DNA of 64,000 nucleotides from Gammaproteobacteria bacterium (GCA_018826895.1 JAHJYA010000081.1:1-64000), one strand, 5' to 3'. Counted from the first letter of the stretch, positions 1 through 10,714 are shown. Made by a program: numbers and translations. The notes: generated from the letters alone by a model not told the origin.

Positions 1-426
1 CGATGCTGCGTTTCTCGATGGCTCATTTAGCCCACTAAACTTCGCATCTCGTGCCTTGCCTCGCGCTAAAACTGGCTCCGGCGCGGCCGCGAACGAAACG
101 GGAACAGACCCTAGCCTTTATTCGCGATAAGTCGCCAAAGCGCTGCAGAAATCGCGGCCACAGCACAGCGCAGCTCCCACCGGGAAATGCGCCATGCCTG
201 CGACCGCGTAGGAGCCCCGCCTCGGGGCGAAGCGATTGCAGCCATTCAGGGAAATAGATGGGGCGCAGCTCCATCGACTTTTCCTATCTCCTGCGCGCAT
301 TTTAATTAGTTGGACGCACTGCCGGTCGCGTTGAAGAATGACGCCATAGGTCAGCGCACGGTCTGTCCGTGCCAACCACTTCGTCATGCCGCCGGTCTGC
401 CGGCGCGTCAGCCAGAGGACCTGCCT
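1..426. other. Gene-free stretch with repeat remnants
   Basis: I see no convincing gene here; the open frames lack family motifs and mirror each other on both strands. Bases 1-75 carry the imperfect hairpin CTCATTTAG/CTAAAC followed by GTGCCTTGCCTCGCGCT, which resembles the interior of the dispersed element at 14994-15153. Bases 88-115 (GCGAACGAAACG then GAACAGACCCTAG) match one arm of the palindrome at 15307-15368. A REP hairpin lies at 208-233. The AGAGGA ribosome binding site of the next gene is at 414-419. Confidence 0.6.
208..233. repeat. REP palindrome
   Basis: GTAGGAGC followed by a GC-rich hairpin (GCCCCGCCTCGGGGC). This is the usual form of Pseudomonas REP sequences. Relatives occur at 19189, 19251, 26967, 27032, 10602 and 27167. 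Confidence 0.75.
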
Positions 427-1179
427 GTGAACGGCCTGCTACTGAATTGCGACATCGGCGAAAGCTTTGGCGCCTGGACCATGGGTCTGGACGCCGAGGT
501 GATGCCCTTTATCGACTGCGCCAACATTGCCTGCGGCTTTCATGCCTCCGACCCCAGCGTGATGCGCAGGACCGTGGCCCTGGCGGTCGAGCATGGCGTG
601 CGCATTGGCGCCCACACCGCCTACCAGGATCTCGTCGGATTCGGCCGCCGTTCCATGGATTGCACACCGCAGGAAGTCGAAGACCTGATGCTTTACCAGA
701 TCGGCGCACTGGAGGCGATCTGCCGCAGCCAAGGCACTCGCGTCAGCTATGTAAAGCCCCACGGCGCGCTCTACCAGGACATGATGCGCAAACCGGCGAC
801 CCTGCGCGCAGTGATGAGCGCAGTGGCCAAATACGACCGCCAGCTGCCGCTGATGCTGATGAGCACCCGCGACAATCGCCAGGCCCAGGCCATCGGTGAC
901 GAATTCGGCATCAGCCTGTGGTTCGAGGCCTTCGCCGACCGCGCCTACGATGCCGCCGGCTTCCTGGTCAGCCGTAGCCTGCCCGGCGCGGTGCACCATG
1001 ACAGCGAGATCATCGTCAACCAGGCCATCACCCTGGCCCGCGGCGAGCCGCTGCTGGCCAGCGATGGCAGCGCCCTGCCCCTGCAGGCGCAGACCCTCTG
1101 CGTGCATGGCGACAACGCCAGCTCAGTGGCCGCGGTCAAGCGCATCCGCGACGCCTTCGACGCCCTGGGCAAGGCATGA
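427..1179 (+). CDS. pxpA: 5-oxoprolinase subunit A (LamB/YcsF family)
   Basis: Cytosolic subunit of the prokaryotic ATP-dependent 5-oxoprolinase, which opens pyroglutamate to glutamate with PxpB and PxpC. The 250-residue protein shows the family signature at its N-terminus (NCDIGESFG), then [19 protein letters not shown] and [11 protein letters not shown], which supply the conserved Asp and His residues. The frame is open back to a TTG at 310, but family proteins begin right at the NCDIGES segment. A GTG at 427 with AGAGGA seven bases upstream is therefore the better start. The stop overlaps the next start by four bases, so the three subunits are translationally coupled. Confidence 0.93.
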   Translation: MNGLLLNCDIGESFGAWTMGLDAEVMPFIDCANIACGFHASDPSVMRRTVALAVEHGVRIGAHTAYQDLVGFGRRSMDCTPQEVEDLMLYQIGALEAICRSQGTRVSYVKPHGALYQDMMRKPATLRAVMSAVAKYDRQLPLMLMSTRDNRQAQAIGDEFGISLWFEAFADRAYDAAGFLVSRSLPGAVHHDSEIIVNQAITLARGEPLLASDGSALPLQAQTLCVHGDNASSVAAVKRIRDAFDALGKA

Positions 1180-1889
1180 GCGCACCGCGTCCCACCCTCG
1201 AAGTGGCGGGCATCGACAGCCTGATCCTGCGCCTGTTCGAGCAGATCGATGAAGCCAATATGCCCTGGATGCTCGCGGCCAGCACGCGCCTGCGCGAAGT
1301 CTTCGGCGCCGCGCTGATCGATCTGGTGCCCTCCTACACCACCCTGTTGCTGCACTACGACCTCAGTTGCATGAGCGCGGCCCAGGTGCACCAGTCCATC
1401 GAACAGGCCTTTACCGACCTGCAGCCGGCCGACAGCAGTAATGGGCGTCTGCACCAGCTACCGACCTGGTACGACCGCCGCGTCGGCCCGGAACTGGCCC
1501 TGCTGGCGCGCCGCAGCCAACTCAGCGAAGCCGAAGTCATCCGCCGCCACAGTGGCCACGACTACCAGGTGTTCGCCTTGGGCTTCGCCCCCGGCTTTGC
1601 CTTTATGGGCCTGGTCGAACCCGACCTGGCAGCTCCGCGCCTGAGCACCCCACGCAAACGCATTGCCGCCGGCAGCGTCGGCATCGCCGAGCGCCAGACC
1701 GCCGTTTACCCGGCCGTCTCGCCCGGCGGCTGGAACCTGCTGGGGCGCACGCCGACGCGCCTGTTCGACCCGGCCATTGACGGCTACAGCCTGTTGCAAC
1801 CCGGCGACCGGGTGCGCTTCGAGCCGATCGACCACGCCGAATTCATCCGCCTGGGCGGTGACGACAGCCCGCTGCAGGACACCCCATGA
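1176..1889 (+). CDS. pxpB: 5-oxoprolinase subunit B (KipI family)
   Basis: 237-residue allophanate hydrolase subunit 1 / KipI-like protein, a partner of PxpC in ATP-dependent pyroglutamate cleavage. The family core is clear: [19 protein letters not shown], then [21 protein letters not shown] and [12 protein letters not shown] in the C-terminal two thirds. ATGA overlaps join it to pxpA upstream and to pxpC downstream. In Bacillus the KipI homologue inhibits the KinA kinase. In this A-B-C arrangement the oxoprolinase role is the likely one. Confidence 0.92.
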   Translation: MSAPRPTLEVAGIDSLILRLFEQIDEANMPWMLAASTRLREVFGAALIDLVPSYTTLLLHYDLSCMSAAQVHQSIEQAFTDLQPADSSNGRLHQLPTWYDRRVGPELALLARRSQLSEAEVIRRHSGHDYQVFALGFAPGFAFMGLVEPDLAAPRLSTPRKRIAAGSVGIAERQTAVYPAVSPGGWNLLGRTPTRLFDPAIDGYSLLQPGDRVRFEPIDHAEFIRLGGDDSPLQDTP

Positions 1890-2824
1890 GCACGCCCATA
1901 AACCCAGGCCTGCGCGTACTGCGCAGCACCCCATTTATCCAGCTACAGGACGCCGGCCGTTACGGCGTGCGCCACCTCGGCGTGACCCAGAGCGGCGCGC
2001 TGGACTGGGTCGCCCAGCGCTGGGCCAACTGGCTGCTGGGTAACGCGCCGGGGGCTGCGGTGCTGGAAATCACCCTGGGCAACCTCGACCTGCAGTGCGA
2101 GCGCGATGCCGTGCTCGCACTGAGCGGCGGCGACCTGGGCGCGACCCTGGACGGCGAGCCGATCAGTCCCTGGCGCAGCTTCAGCGTACGCGCCGGCCAG
2201 CGCCTGTGTTTCGCCCAGCCGCGTCTGGGCGCCCGGGCCTACCTCGGTGCGCCGGGCGGTTTCACGGCAACCCAGGTGCTGGGCAGCTGCGCCAGCAACC
2301 TGCGCGAAGGCCTTGGCGGCCTGGACGGCACAGGCAAACCGCTGCAGCAGGGGGATCAGTTGAGCTGGGAGAGAACAGTCTGCGCCCTGCGCGAGGTGCC
2401 TGGCGCGCAGGTGCCGGACTACCGCACACCGGCGCAACTGGACCTGGTCATGGGCGCGCAGATTGGCGACTTCAGCGGGCAAAGCCTGTTCGATGCCTTT
2501 AATAGTGACTGGACCCTGGACACCCGCGCCGACCGCATGGGCATACGTCTGCTCGGGCCAGCCTTGCAGTGCCAGCGTGGCAGTATGGTTTCCGAAGGTA
2601 TTCCCCTGGGTGCAGTGCAAGTCCCGCCCGATGGCCAGCCGATCATCCTGCTCAACGACCGCCAGACCATCGGTGGCTACCCGCGCCTGGGCGCGCTCAC
2701 CCCACTGGCCGTGGCACGCCTGGCGCAGTGTCTGCCGGGCGAGACATTGCGACTCCGGCCCGTGGTGCAGGAAGCCGCACAACGTCATCAGTACGAGTGG
2801 CTGGCCCATTGGCCTGCGACATGA
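1886..2824 (+). CDS. pxpC: 5-oxoprolinase subunit C (KipA family, biotin-dependent carboxyltransferase-like)
   Basis: 312-residue allophanate hydrolase subunit 2 / KipA-like protein and the last gene of the pxpABC operon. Family motifs are QDAGRYGVRHLGVTQSGALD near the N-terminus, then LEITLGNL, GAPGGF, and in the C-terminal part SEGIPLGAVQVPPDGQPI and DRQTIGGYPRLG. The length is normal for the family. It starts inside the stop of pxpB (ATGA) and is followed by a 137-base gap before the next operon. Confidence 0.92.
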   Translation: MSTPINPGLRVLRSTPFIQLQDAGRYGVRHLGVTQSGALDWVAQRWANWLLGNAPGAAVLEITLGNLDLQCERDAVLALSGGDLGATLDGEPISPWRSFSVRAGQRLCFAQPRLGARAYLGAPGGFTATQVLGSCASNLREGLGGLDGTGKPLQQGDQLSWERTVCALREVPGAQVPDYRTPAQLDLVMGAQIGDFSGQSLFDAFNSDWTLDTRADRMGIRLLGPALQCQRGSMVSEGIPLGAVQVPPDGQPIILLNDRQTIGGYPRLGALTPLAVARLAQCLPGETLRLRPVVQEAAQRHQYEWLAHWPAT

Positions 2825-2961
2825 GGTGCAAGAGCGCGACTGGCGCATAGCCGGCGACTCGGCAAATGCTTTAAAGTCAGCGCTCTTGAGGCGCGCAGGC
2901 CGACCCGACCGATGCGCCGTGACGGGCACACCCCGCGCCCTCCTGCACAAAGAGCCCAACG

Positions 2962-3921
<960 letters not shown>

Positions 3922-3926
3922 CGCCC

Positions 3927-4868
3927 ATGCACACCCCTGACCCGCAACCCGGTATCCGGGTCGACCTCAGCGAACTGATCGAGATGCGCCATCGCGTCCA
4001 TGAAGTGCAGCTGTTCTCGACCCCGGCACGGCGCAGCCCGCTGATCGGCCTGCACCATTCCAAGTTGCGTGGGCGCGGGGTGGATTTCGACCAGGTGCGG
4101 GTGTATCAGGCCGGCGATGACGTGCGCACCATCGACTGGCGCGTCACCGCACGTACCCAGGAGCCGCACACCAAACTGTTCCATGAAGAGCGCGAGCGGC
4201 CGATCTATATCCTGGTCGAGCAGAGCCCGCGACTGTTCTTCGGCTCCGCGTTGATGTTCAAGTCAGTGCTCGCCGCCCAGGCCGCAGCCCTGATCGGCTG
4301 GGCCGCCCTGGGCCACAACGACCGCATCGGCGGGCTGGTGTTCGGCGACCAGGAGCACCATGAAATCAAACCCCGGCGCAGCAAGCAGAGCCTGCTGCAG
4401 TTGCTCAGCCGCCTGGTCCGCGCCAACCAGGCACTGAGCCCGGAAACACCGCTTAACCGCGACAGTTTCGGCCTGGCCCTGCGCCGCGCGCGCGAGGTGC
4501 TGCGCCCCGGCAGCCTGGTGGTGGTGCTGTGCGACGAGCGCACCCTGGGCGACAGCAGCGAGCAGCAACTGATCCTCCTGGCGCGCCACACCGACCTGCT
4601 GCTGCTGCCGTTGTCCGACCCCCTCGACCATGTGCTGCCCGCCGCTGGGCTGCTGCGGTTTGCCGAGCGCGGCGCACGCCTGGAACTCGACACTCACCAG
4701 GCTGACCTGCGCCAGGCCTACCGCGAACAGGGTGAGGCGCGTCAGGCCCGCTGGCAGCGCCTGGCGCAGAAGCTCGGCGTGCCCCTGCTGCCCCTGAGCA
4801 CCCGCGCCGAAATGGTCGAACAGCTGCGTGAGCACCTCAACGCCCAACGGCCGAGGAAGCAGCCATGA
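3927..4868 (+). CDS. DUF58 domain protein
   Basis: 313-residue cytosolic DUF58 protein, the usual second gene of MoxR operons. It has the DUF58 hallmark around residues 42-75 (GRGVDFDQVRVYQAGDD, then RTIDWRVTART) and a VWA-like fold after it. The frame is open upstream to 3696 inside moxR, but the ATG at 3927, just after the moxR stop, fits the family length. It overlaps the DUF4381 gene by four bases. By family knowledge it pairs with the MoxR ATPase and VWA proteins; no reaction is assigned. Confidence 0.9.
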   Translation: MHTPDPQPGIRVDLSELIEMRHRVHEVQLFSTPARRSPLIGLHHSKLRGRGVDFDQVRVYQAGDDVRTIDWRVTARTQEPHTKLFHEERERPIYILVEQSPRLFFGSALMFKSVLAAQAAALIGWAALGHNDRIGGLVFGDQEHHEIKPRRSKQSLLQLLSRLVRANQALSPETPLNRDSFGLALRRAREVLRPGSLVVVLCDERTLGDSSEQQLILLARHTDLLLLPLSDPLDHVLPAAGLLRFAERGARLELDTHQADLRQAYREQGEARQARWQRLAQKLGVPLLPLSTRAEMVEQLREHLNAQRPRKQP

Positions 4869-5368
4869 CCCCCCAGGAACAACTGGAGCATCTGCAACCG
4901 CTGATCGCCCCGCCGGCTATCAGTTGGTGGCCGCCAGCACCCGGTTGGTGGCTGCTAGTGGTTGTGCTGCCGCTGCTGGTCTGGGCCGCGCGCCTGGCCT
5001 GGCGCCACCGCCCGCGTCGCCAACGCAAGACCGAGGGCGAGGCGCCACTTGATCCGCTGCGCGCCGCCGCCCTGGCCGAACTGCAGGCTCTGAGCAAACC
5101 CTATGACGGCGTCAGTGCCGGACCCTGGCTGCAGCAGCTCAATGGCCTGCTCAAGCGCCTGTGCCGCGAGCGCTACCCCCAGGCCAACAGCCACCTGCTG
5201 AGCAGTCGCGCCTGGCTGGCGTTTCTCGACAACCGCTGCCCGGCCGCCGGCCTGACCCGCTGGATGATCCTCGTCGAAGGCGCTTACCGACCGCACTGCG
5301 TGCTCGACGACAAAGCCATCGCCGGGCTCGACCAGGCCGTGGCCATCTGGATTCGCAAACATGTTTGA
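4865..5368 (+). CDS. DUF4381 domain protein, single-pass membrane
   Basis: 167-residue protein. It has one hydrophobic segment at about residues 22-42 (WWLLVVVLPLLVWAARLAW) and a soluble C-terminal helical domain that includes SRAWLAFLD. DUF4381 proteins occur in the middle of MoxR/Bat operons. The overlaps with both neighbours (4 and 8 bases) show tight co-translation. Function is not known beyond membership of the complex. Confidence 0.87.
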   Translation: MTPQEQLEHLQPLIAPPAISWWPPAPGWWLLVVVLPLLVWAARLAWRHRPRRQRKTEGEAPLDPLRAAALAELQALSKPYDGVSAGPWLQQLNGLLKRLCRERYPQANSHLLSSRAWLAFLDNRCPAAGLTRWMILVEGAYRPHCVLDDKAIAGLDQAVAIWIRKHV

Positions 5369-6386
5369 GTTCGCTTGGCCCTGGCTATTTCTCCTGGCGC
5401 CGCTGCCCTGGCTGCTACGCCTACTGTTGCCGGCGGCCGACAGCGGCGAGGCGGCGCTGCAGGTGGGCTTTCTCGGCGAGCTGGAAGCCCTGGCCGGGCG
5501 TCGTGCCCGCGTGCACCTGCCGAACTGGCGCCAGCAGGCGCCGTTTCTGCTGATCTGGACCTTGCTGCTGATCGCCGCCGCACGCCCGCAATGGCTCGGC
5601 GAACCGCTGCCGATCCCGGCCAGCGGCCGCGACCTGCTGATCGCCGTGGATGTCTCCGGCTCCATGGGTTACACCGACATGCAGTGGCAAGGCGAAGAGG
5701 TCAACCGCCTGACCCTGGTCAAGCACCTGCTCGGCGACTTTATCGAAGGCCGCCAGGGCGACCGGGTCGGCCTGATCCTGTTCGGCAGCCAGGCCTACCT
5801 GCAGGCCCCCCTGACCTTCGACCGGCGCACCGTGCGTACCTGGCTGGATGAAGCGCTGATCGGCATCGCCGGCAAAAATACCGCCATCGGCGATGCCATC
5901 GGCCTGGGCGTCAAACGCCTGCGCGAGCGCCCGGCGCAAAGCCGGGTGATGGTGCTGGTCACCGATGGCGCCAACACTGGTGGCGAAATCGACCCCGACA
6001 CCGCCGCGCGCCTGGCCGCCGAGGAACAGATCACCCTGTACACCATCGGTATCGGCGCCGACCCCGAGCAAAGCGGCGTCCTCGGTCTGTTCGGCATCAA
6101 CCCGGGGCTGGACCTGGATGAGCCGATGCTGCGCGCGATTGCCGAGCGCACTGGCGGCGAATACTTCCGCGCCCGCGACAGCGAAGAGCTGCAGCGTATC
6201 GGCGCCGTGCTTGACCGCCTCGAACCGGTGGCACAAGAGGCAACCCTGACCCGCCCGGCTCAGGTGCTCTACCCCTGGCCGCTGGCCCTGGCCGTGCTGC
6301 TCAGCCTGCTGCTGGTGGCGCGGCACCTGTGGCCCCAGGCTCTGACACGCTTGCGCCTTCGTCTGCCAAGTAGAGGCCCGCAATGA
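5361..6386 (+). CDS. VWA domain membrane protein, BatA-like
   Basis: 341-residue inner-membrane protein. Two N-terminal membrane segments (about 5-24 and 62-75) and one C-terminal segment (about 305-325) bracket a periplasmic or cytosolic von Willebrand A domain. The metal-binding MIDAS site is intact: DVSGS at residues 97-101, with a later LVTDGANTGG. BatA-like proteins are thought to form a complex with the second VWA protein and BatD. It overlaps the DUF4381 gene by eight bases and the next gene by four. Confidence 0.92.
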   Translation: MFEFAWPWLFLLAPLPWLLRLLLPAADSGEAALQVGFLGELEALAGRRARVHLPNWRQQAPFLLIWTLLLIAAARPQWLGEPLPIPASGRDLLIAVDVSGSMGYTDMQWQGEEVNRLTLVKHLLGDFIEGRQGDRVGLILFGSQAYLQAPLTFDRRTVRTWLDEALIGIAGKNTAIGDAIGLGVKRLRERPAQSRVMVLVTDGANTGGEIDPDTAARLAAEEQITLYTIGIGADPEQSGVLGLFGINPGLDLDEPMLRAIAERTGGEYFRARDSEELQRIGAVLDRLEPVAQEATLTRPAQVLYPWPLALAVLLSLLLVARHLWPQALTRLRLRLPSRGPQ

Positions 6387-8119
6387 GCGACCTCCTGCTG
6401 AACCTTTGGCCGCACTGGTTGCGGCCGTACTGGTTACTCTTGGCGCCGCTGTTCGGCGTGCTGCTCTGGCTCCTCTGGCACCGCGAGAAGCGCGCCGGGC
6501 GCTGGCAACTGCTGCTGCCACCGGCTTTTCACGCCGCCCTGCTCAGCGGTGGTCGCGGCCGCGCCAGCCGTCTGCCGTGGATCGCCCTCGGCCTGGCCTG
6601 GCTGCTGGCCCTGCTGGCGTTACTCGGACCGAGCTGGCAACGCCTGGAGCACAACAATCTGAAACCTGCCGACCCCTTGGTGGTGGTGCTCGAACTGACC
6701 CCGGCCATGCTTGCCAGCGATGCCCCACCCACGCGCCTGGCCCAGGCCCGCCGCAAGATCCTAGACCTGCTCGAAGCCCGTCAGGATGCCCAGACCGCCA
6801 TCGTCGTCTTCGCCGGCAGCGCCCACACTGTCGTGCCCTTGTCCGACGACCTGGCCACGGCGCGCAACCTGCTCGACGCCCTCAACCCGAGCCTGATGCC
6901 CGAGCCCGGCCGCCGCGCCGATCTGGCCGTGGCCCAGGCGCGCCAGTTGCTCGAACAAGGCGGTCAAGGCCAGGGCCGGGTACTGCTGATCGCCAGCGGC
7001 CTGGATCAGACAGAGCAACAGGGCATCCGCCAGGCCATGGGCAACCGCGGCGAACGCCTGGCTCTACTGGGCTTCGGCACCGCCGAAGGCGCGCCTATCG
7101 TTGAAGAGGACGGCAGCTTCAGCAAGGACGCACAAGGCGCCATCCTTATTCCGCGCCTGGACAGCCAAGGCCTGACCCGCTTCGCCCAATCCCTCGGTGC
7201 GCGTTACCGCAACGCCAGCCTGGACGACCAGGACCTGCGCAGCCTCGGCCTGCTTGATGCGCCGAACCAACTGCGTGCCGCCGGCGAGCAGACCACCCTG
7301 CAGGCCTGGGCCGACCAGGGCCACTGGCTGCTCCTGGCGCTGCTAGTGTTGGCCGCCTGCGCGGGCCGGCGCGGCTGGTTGCTGTGCCTTCCGCTGCTGA
7401 TGCTCAGCCTACCCCAGCCCGCCCTGGCACTGAGCTTCGATGACCTGTGGCTGCGCCCCGACCAACAGGGCCAGCGCCTGCTTGAGGCACAACGCCCGGC
7501 CGACGCGGCCAAACGCTTTGCAGATCCGCAATGGCAGGGCCTGGCACTCTATGAGGCCGGCGACTATGCCGCCGCAGCCGAGCGCTTCGCCCTCCAGGAC
7601 AGCCCCCAGGCGCACTACAACCGCGGTAACGCCCTGGCCCGCAGCAATGAGCTGGAAGCAGCCATCGACGCCTACACCCAGGCCCTCGAACAGCAACCCG
7701 ATCTGCAGGCAGCACAGCACAACAAGGCCATCGTTGAGGAGCTGCTGCGCCAACGCCAGCAGTCGCAGTCCGAACAGGGCTCGACAGAATCCGCTGATGA
7801 ACAACAGCCCGGCGAACAGTCCCAGCCTGCCCAAGGCGGCTCTCCCGAACAGGGCACGGCCCAGGAGGCACCCGCCCCAGGCGCTGAGCCATCGGCCGAG
7901 GCATCGCCCCCAGAGCCACCTGAACCTGCCGGGCAAAGCGAGGCATCCCCCGAGCCCAGCAGCGAAACCCAAGCCTCGGCCCAGGCCGAGAGCGGCCTGG
8001 ATGGCGAACGCCGCCAGGCCCTCGAACAATGGCTGCGACAGATCCCCGATGATCCGGGCGAACTGCTGCGGCGCAAATTCTGGTATGAACAGCAACAGCG
8101 TCAGGAAGCCCGCCAATGA
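6383..8119 (+). CDS. VWA and TPR domain protein, BatB/BatC-like fusion
   Basis: 578-residue protein combining a BatB-like VWA domain with BatC-like tetratricopeptide repeats. Membrane segments lie at about 15-33, 65-82 and 313-345. The VWA domain starts near residue 95, but the MIDAS position reads ELTPA (104-108) rather than DxSxS, so metal binding there is doubtful. TPR units lie at about 400-460 (AHYNRGNALARSNELEAAID). A low-complexity Gln/Glu/Pro/Ala stretch (about 460-545) precedes a short conserved tail. ATGA overlaps join it to both neighbours. Confidence 0.9.
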   Translation: MSDLLLNLWPHWLRPYWLLLAPLFGVLLWLLWHREKRAGRWQLLLPPAFHAALLSGGRGRASRLPWIALGLAWLLALLALLGPSWQRLEHNNLKPADPLVVVLELTPAMLASDAPPTRLAQARRKILDLLEARQDAQTAIVVFAGSAHTVVPLSDDLATARNLLDALNPSLMPEPGRRADLAVAQARQLLEQGGQGQGRVLLIASGLDQTEQQGIRQAMGNRGERLALLGFGTAEGAPIVEEDGSFSKDAQGAILIPRLDSQGLTRFAQSLGARYRNASLDDQDLRSLGLLDAPNQLRAAGEQTTLQAWADQGHWLLLALLVLAACAGRRGWLLCLPLLMLSLPQPALALSFDDLWLRPDQQGQRLLEAQRPADAAKRFADPQWQGLALYEAGDYAAAAERFALQDSPQAHYNRGNALARSNELEAAIDAYTQALEQQPDLQAAQHNKAIVEELLRQRQQSQSEQGSTESADEQQPGEQSQPAQGGSPEQGTAQEAPAPGAEPSAEASPPEPPEPAGQSEASPEPSSETQASAQAESGLDGERRQALEQWLRQIPDDPGELLRRKFWYEQQQRQEARQ

Positions 8120-9756
8120 CTCGCCTGCTCTGCACCCTTCTGCTCAGCCTGCTGGCCTGGCAGGCCAGCGCCGACGGCCTGCTGGCCAGCGTCGACCGCG
8201 CTCGCCTGAATGCCGGGGAAACCGTCGAACTGACCCTGGAAAGTACCGATGCCACGCTGTTCGGCAAGCCCGACCTGAGCCCGCTAGACACCCTGTTCAA
8301 TGTCCTCGGCACGCGTCAGGTCAACCGCCTGACCAGCCTCGGCGGCGAGGCCCGTGCCACCACCCGCTGGATCGTCAGCCTGCAGCCGCGGCAAAGCGGC
8401 TTTGTGGTTATCCCACCGTTGCAGCTGGGCGACCAGCAGAGCCAGCCGATCACCCTGCAAGTGCTCGAGCGCAGCGACAATCAGGGCACGGCCAGCCTGG
8501 CGCCGGTGTTCATCGACGCCAGCCTTGATCAGGAAAGCGTCTACGTGCAGGCCCAGAGCGTGCTCACCCTGCGCATCTACCACTCGGTTTCGCTATACGA
8601 CGACAGCAGCTTGAGCCCCCTGGAAATGCCCGACGCGCGCGTCGAACAACTGGGCGAGCCGCGCACCTACGAAAGCGATATCGGCGGCGTGCGCCACGGC
8701 GTGATCGAGCTGCGCTATGCCATCTACCCGCAGCAAAGCGGCGAGCTGACCATCCCCTCCCAGGCCTTCAGCGCCACCGTGGCGGACCGCTCGCGCAGCA
8801 ATGATTACCTACCGTTCGGTCCGCGCACCGGTACCATCACCCGGGTCAACTCACCGAGCATCCCGCTGACCGTCAAACCACGCCCGGCCGACTACCCCAG
8901 CGATGCCCCCTGGCTACCGGCGCGCGCCCTGAGCCTCGCCGAGGCCTGGAGCCCGGAGCCGGATAACGTACAGGTCGGCGACTCGCTGACCCGCAGCCTG
9001 ATGCTCAAGGTCGACGGCCTCTCCAGCGCCCAGCTGCCGCCCCTGGCCGCTACCCAGGTCGAGGGCCTGCGCCGCTACCCTGACCAGCCGCAGTTAAGCA
9101 ACGAGGCCAGCGACACCGGCCTGATCGGCAGCCGCGAAGAACGCGAAGCCCTGGTGCCGAACCGCGAAGGCACCCTGCAGCTACCCGCCGTGGAAGTGGT
9201 CTGGTGGAACACCCAGAGCGACCGCCTGGAACGCACCAGCCTGCCGGCTCGCACCCTCGCAGTTGCCGCCAATGCCGAGCTCACAGCCCAGCCGCCGCAA
9301 GCGGACGGCTTACCCGGCACCCAGGTCGAAGGCCCGCCGCTCTGGCCCTGGCAACTGAGCAGTCTGCTGCTGGCACTGACCACCGCCCTGGGTTTCGGCC
9401 TCTGGTGGCGTGCCCGTCGCCAGCCGGCGGTGCTGCGCGCGGTGCAAGCCGGCCCCAGCCCGCGCACCCTGCTCGATGACCTCAAGCGCGCCTGCCAGGC
9501 CAACGACACCCAGGCCACTCGCCACGCGCTGGATGCCTGGGCACGTCAGCAACCGGAAACCCTGGCCGACATGGCGGCGCGCTTTGAGCCGCTGTCCGCC
9601 GCCCTGGACGGCCTCAACGGCGCGCTTTACAGCGAGACCGGGCAACACTGGCAAGGCGAAGACCTGTGGCACGCCATCCGCAACCTGCCCACTGCCGAAG
9701 CCACCCAGGACAGCGCGCAGGAACCCAGCCCGCTGCCGCCGCTGTACCCACGGTGA
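8116..9756 (+). CDS. BatD family protein
   Basis: 546-residue envelope protein and last gene of the Bat operon. It has a signal peptide (MTRLLCTLLLSLLAWQASA), then a large beta-rich periplasmic region, then a membrane segment at about 410-430 and a C-terminal cytosolic part. This is the standard BatD layout. Bat proteins were linked to aerotolerance in Bacteroides; in pseudomonads the role is unproven. It begins in the stop of the preceding gene. Confidence 0.9.
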   Translation: MTRLLCTLLLSLLAWQASADGLLASVDRARLNAGETVELTLESTDATLFGKPDLSPLDTLFNVLGTRQVNRLTSLGGEARATTRWIVSLQPRQSGFVVIPPLQLGDQQSQPITLQVLERSDNQGTASLAPVFIDASLDQESVYVQAQSVLTLRIYHSVSLYDDSSLSPLEMPDARVEQLGEPRTYESDIGGVRHGVIELRYAIYPQQSGELTIPSQAFSATVADRSRSNDYLPFGPRTGTITRVNSPSIPLTVKPRPADYPSDAPWLPARALSLAEAWSPEPDNVQVGDSLTRSLMLKVDGLSSAQLPPLAATQVEGLRRYPDQPQLSNEASDTGLIGSREEREALVPNREGTLQLPAVEVVWWNTQSDRLERTSLPARTLAVAANAELTAQPPQADGLPGTQVEGPPLWPWQLSSLLLALTTALGFGLWWRARRQPAVLRAVQAGPSPRTLLDDLKRACQANDTQATRHALDAWARQQPETLADMAARFEPLSAALDGLNGALYSETGQHWQGEDLWHAIRNLPTAEATQDSAQEPSPLPPLYPR

Positions 9757-9763
9757 GCCGACG

Positions 9764-10588
9764 ATGAGCCGCGTAACCAGCCCTGACGCAAACGCCGAAT
9801 TCTGGCGCGACCCGGCCCTGCCGTTTATCGAAGCCCGCGCCGTGCGCGACGGTCGCCTGCTCTGCTATGCCCGCCACGCCCACGAGACGTTTTCCATCGG
9901 CGCGATCACCGCAGGACGCAGTACCTATATCAACCGCGACAGCCAGCAACAGGTCAGCGCCGGCACCCTGGTGCTGATGAACCCCGGCGACGTGCACGCC
10001 TGCAACCCGCTCGACGGCCAGCCCTGGTCCTACCTGATGCTCTACGTCGACGCGCACTGGCTGGGTGCCCTGCAACAGCGCCTGGGCCTGAGCCAGCAGG
10101 CGGACTTCGAGCCGCTGTCGAGCATCCTCAGCCAGGAGCCGGCGCTGTTTCACGGACTGCTCGCGCTGCACCAATGCCTTATCGACAAGCGCATCGCCAA
10201 TACGCAGAAGGCGCAGTGCGCTGTGGATTATTTCAGCCTGGTGCTGACGCACCTCAGGCCGGCAGCGGCCCAGGCCGACAAACCCGCCCGGGTCGAGCAG
10301 ATCGCCCGCTATATCGAGCAGCACTGCACCCAGCCGCTTAGCCTCGACGCCCTGTGTGTGGCAGCGGATCTCTCACCGTCCTACCTGATCCGCGTCTTCA
10401 AACGCCATTACGGCCTGACGCCCCACGCCTTCCTGCTCAACCAACGCATCCAGTACGCCCGCCAGCAACTGCGCCACGGCCGCCCCCTGGCCGACGTCGC
10501 CCAAGACGCCGGCTTCGCCGACCAGGCGCACTTTCAGCGCACCTTCAAACACCTGCTGGCCACCACGCCCGGGCAATACCAGCGTTAG
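9764..10588 (+). CDS. AraC family transcriptional regulator with cupin-type sensor domain
   Basis: 274-residue regulator. The N-terminal half is an AraC-type cupin ligand domain (ARHAHETFSIGAITAG, then TLVLMNPGDVHACNP). The C-terminal 100 residues carry two helix-turn-helix units (SLDALCVAADLSPSYLIRVF; PLADVAQDAGFADQAHFQRTF). The frame runs upstream into batD, but ATG 9764 follows the batD stop by seven bases. The convergent LysE-type exporter next door is a common partner for this regulator class and is a plausible target. Confidence 0.9.
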   Translation: MSRVTSPDANAEFWRDPALPFIEARAVRDGRLLCYARHAHETFSIGAITAGRSTYINRDSQQQVSAGTLVLMNPGDVHACNPLDGQPWSYLMLYVDAHWLGALQQRLGLSQQADFEPLSSILSQEPALFHGLLALHQCLIDKRIANTQKAQCAVDYFSLVLTHLRPAAAQADKPARVEQIARYIEQHCTQPLSLDALCVAADLSPSYLIRVFKRHYGLTPHAFLLNQRIQYARQQLRHGRPLADVAQDAGFADQAHFQRTFKHLLATTPGQYQR

Positions 10589-10601
10589 GGTGAGTCACCG
10601 T

Positions 10602-10623
10602 GTAGGAGCGAATTTATTCGCGA
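10602..10623. repeat. REP-type palindrome
   Basis: GTAGGAGCGAATTTATTCGCGA, a short palindrome between the convergent araC and lysE genes. An identical copy is at 27167-27188. Confidence 0.75.
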
Positions 10624-10714
10624 TAGATCCTGCAGGCGCCACGACTAAAGCGGAGCACCGCCTGTCACGCAGTCAGACTGCGCCCGACATTTGCTATATG
10701 ACGCGACACCTCTT

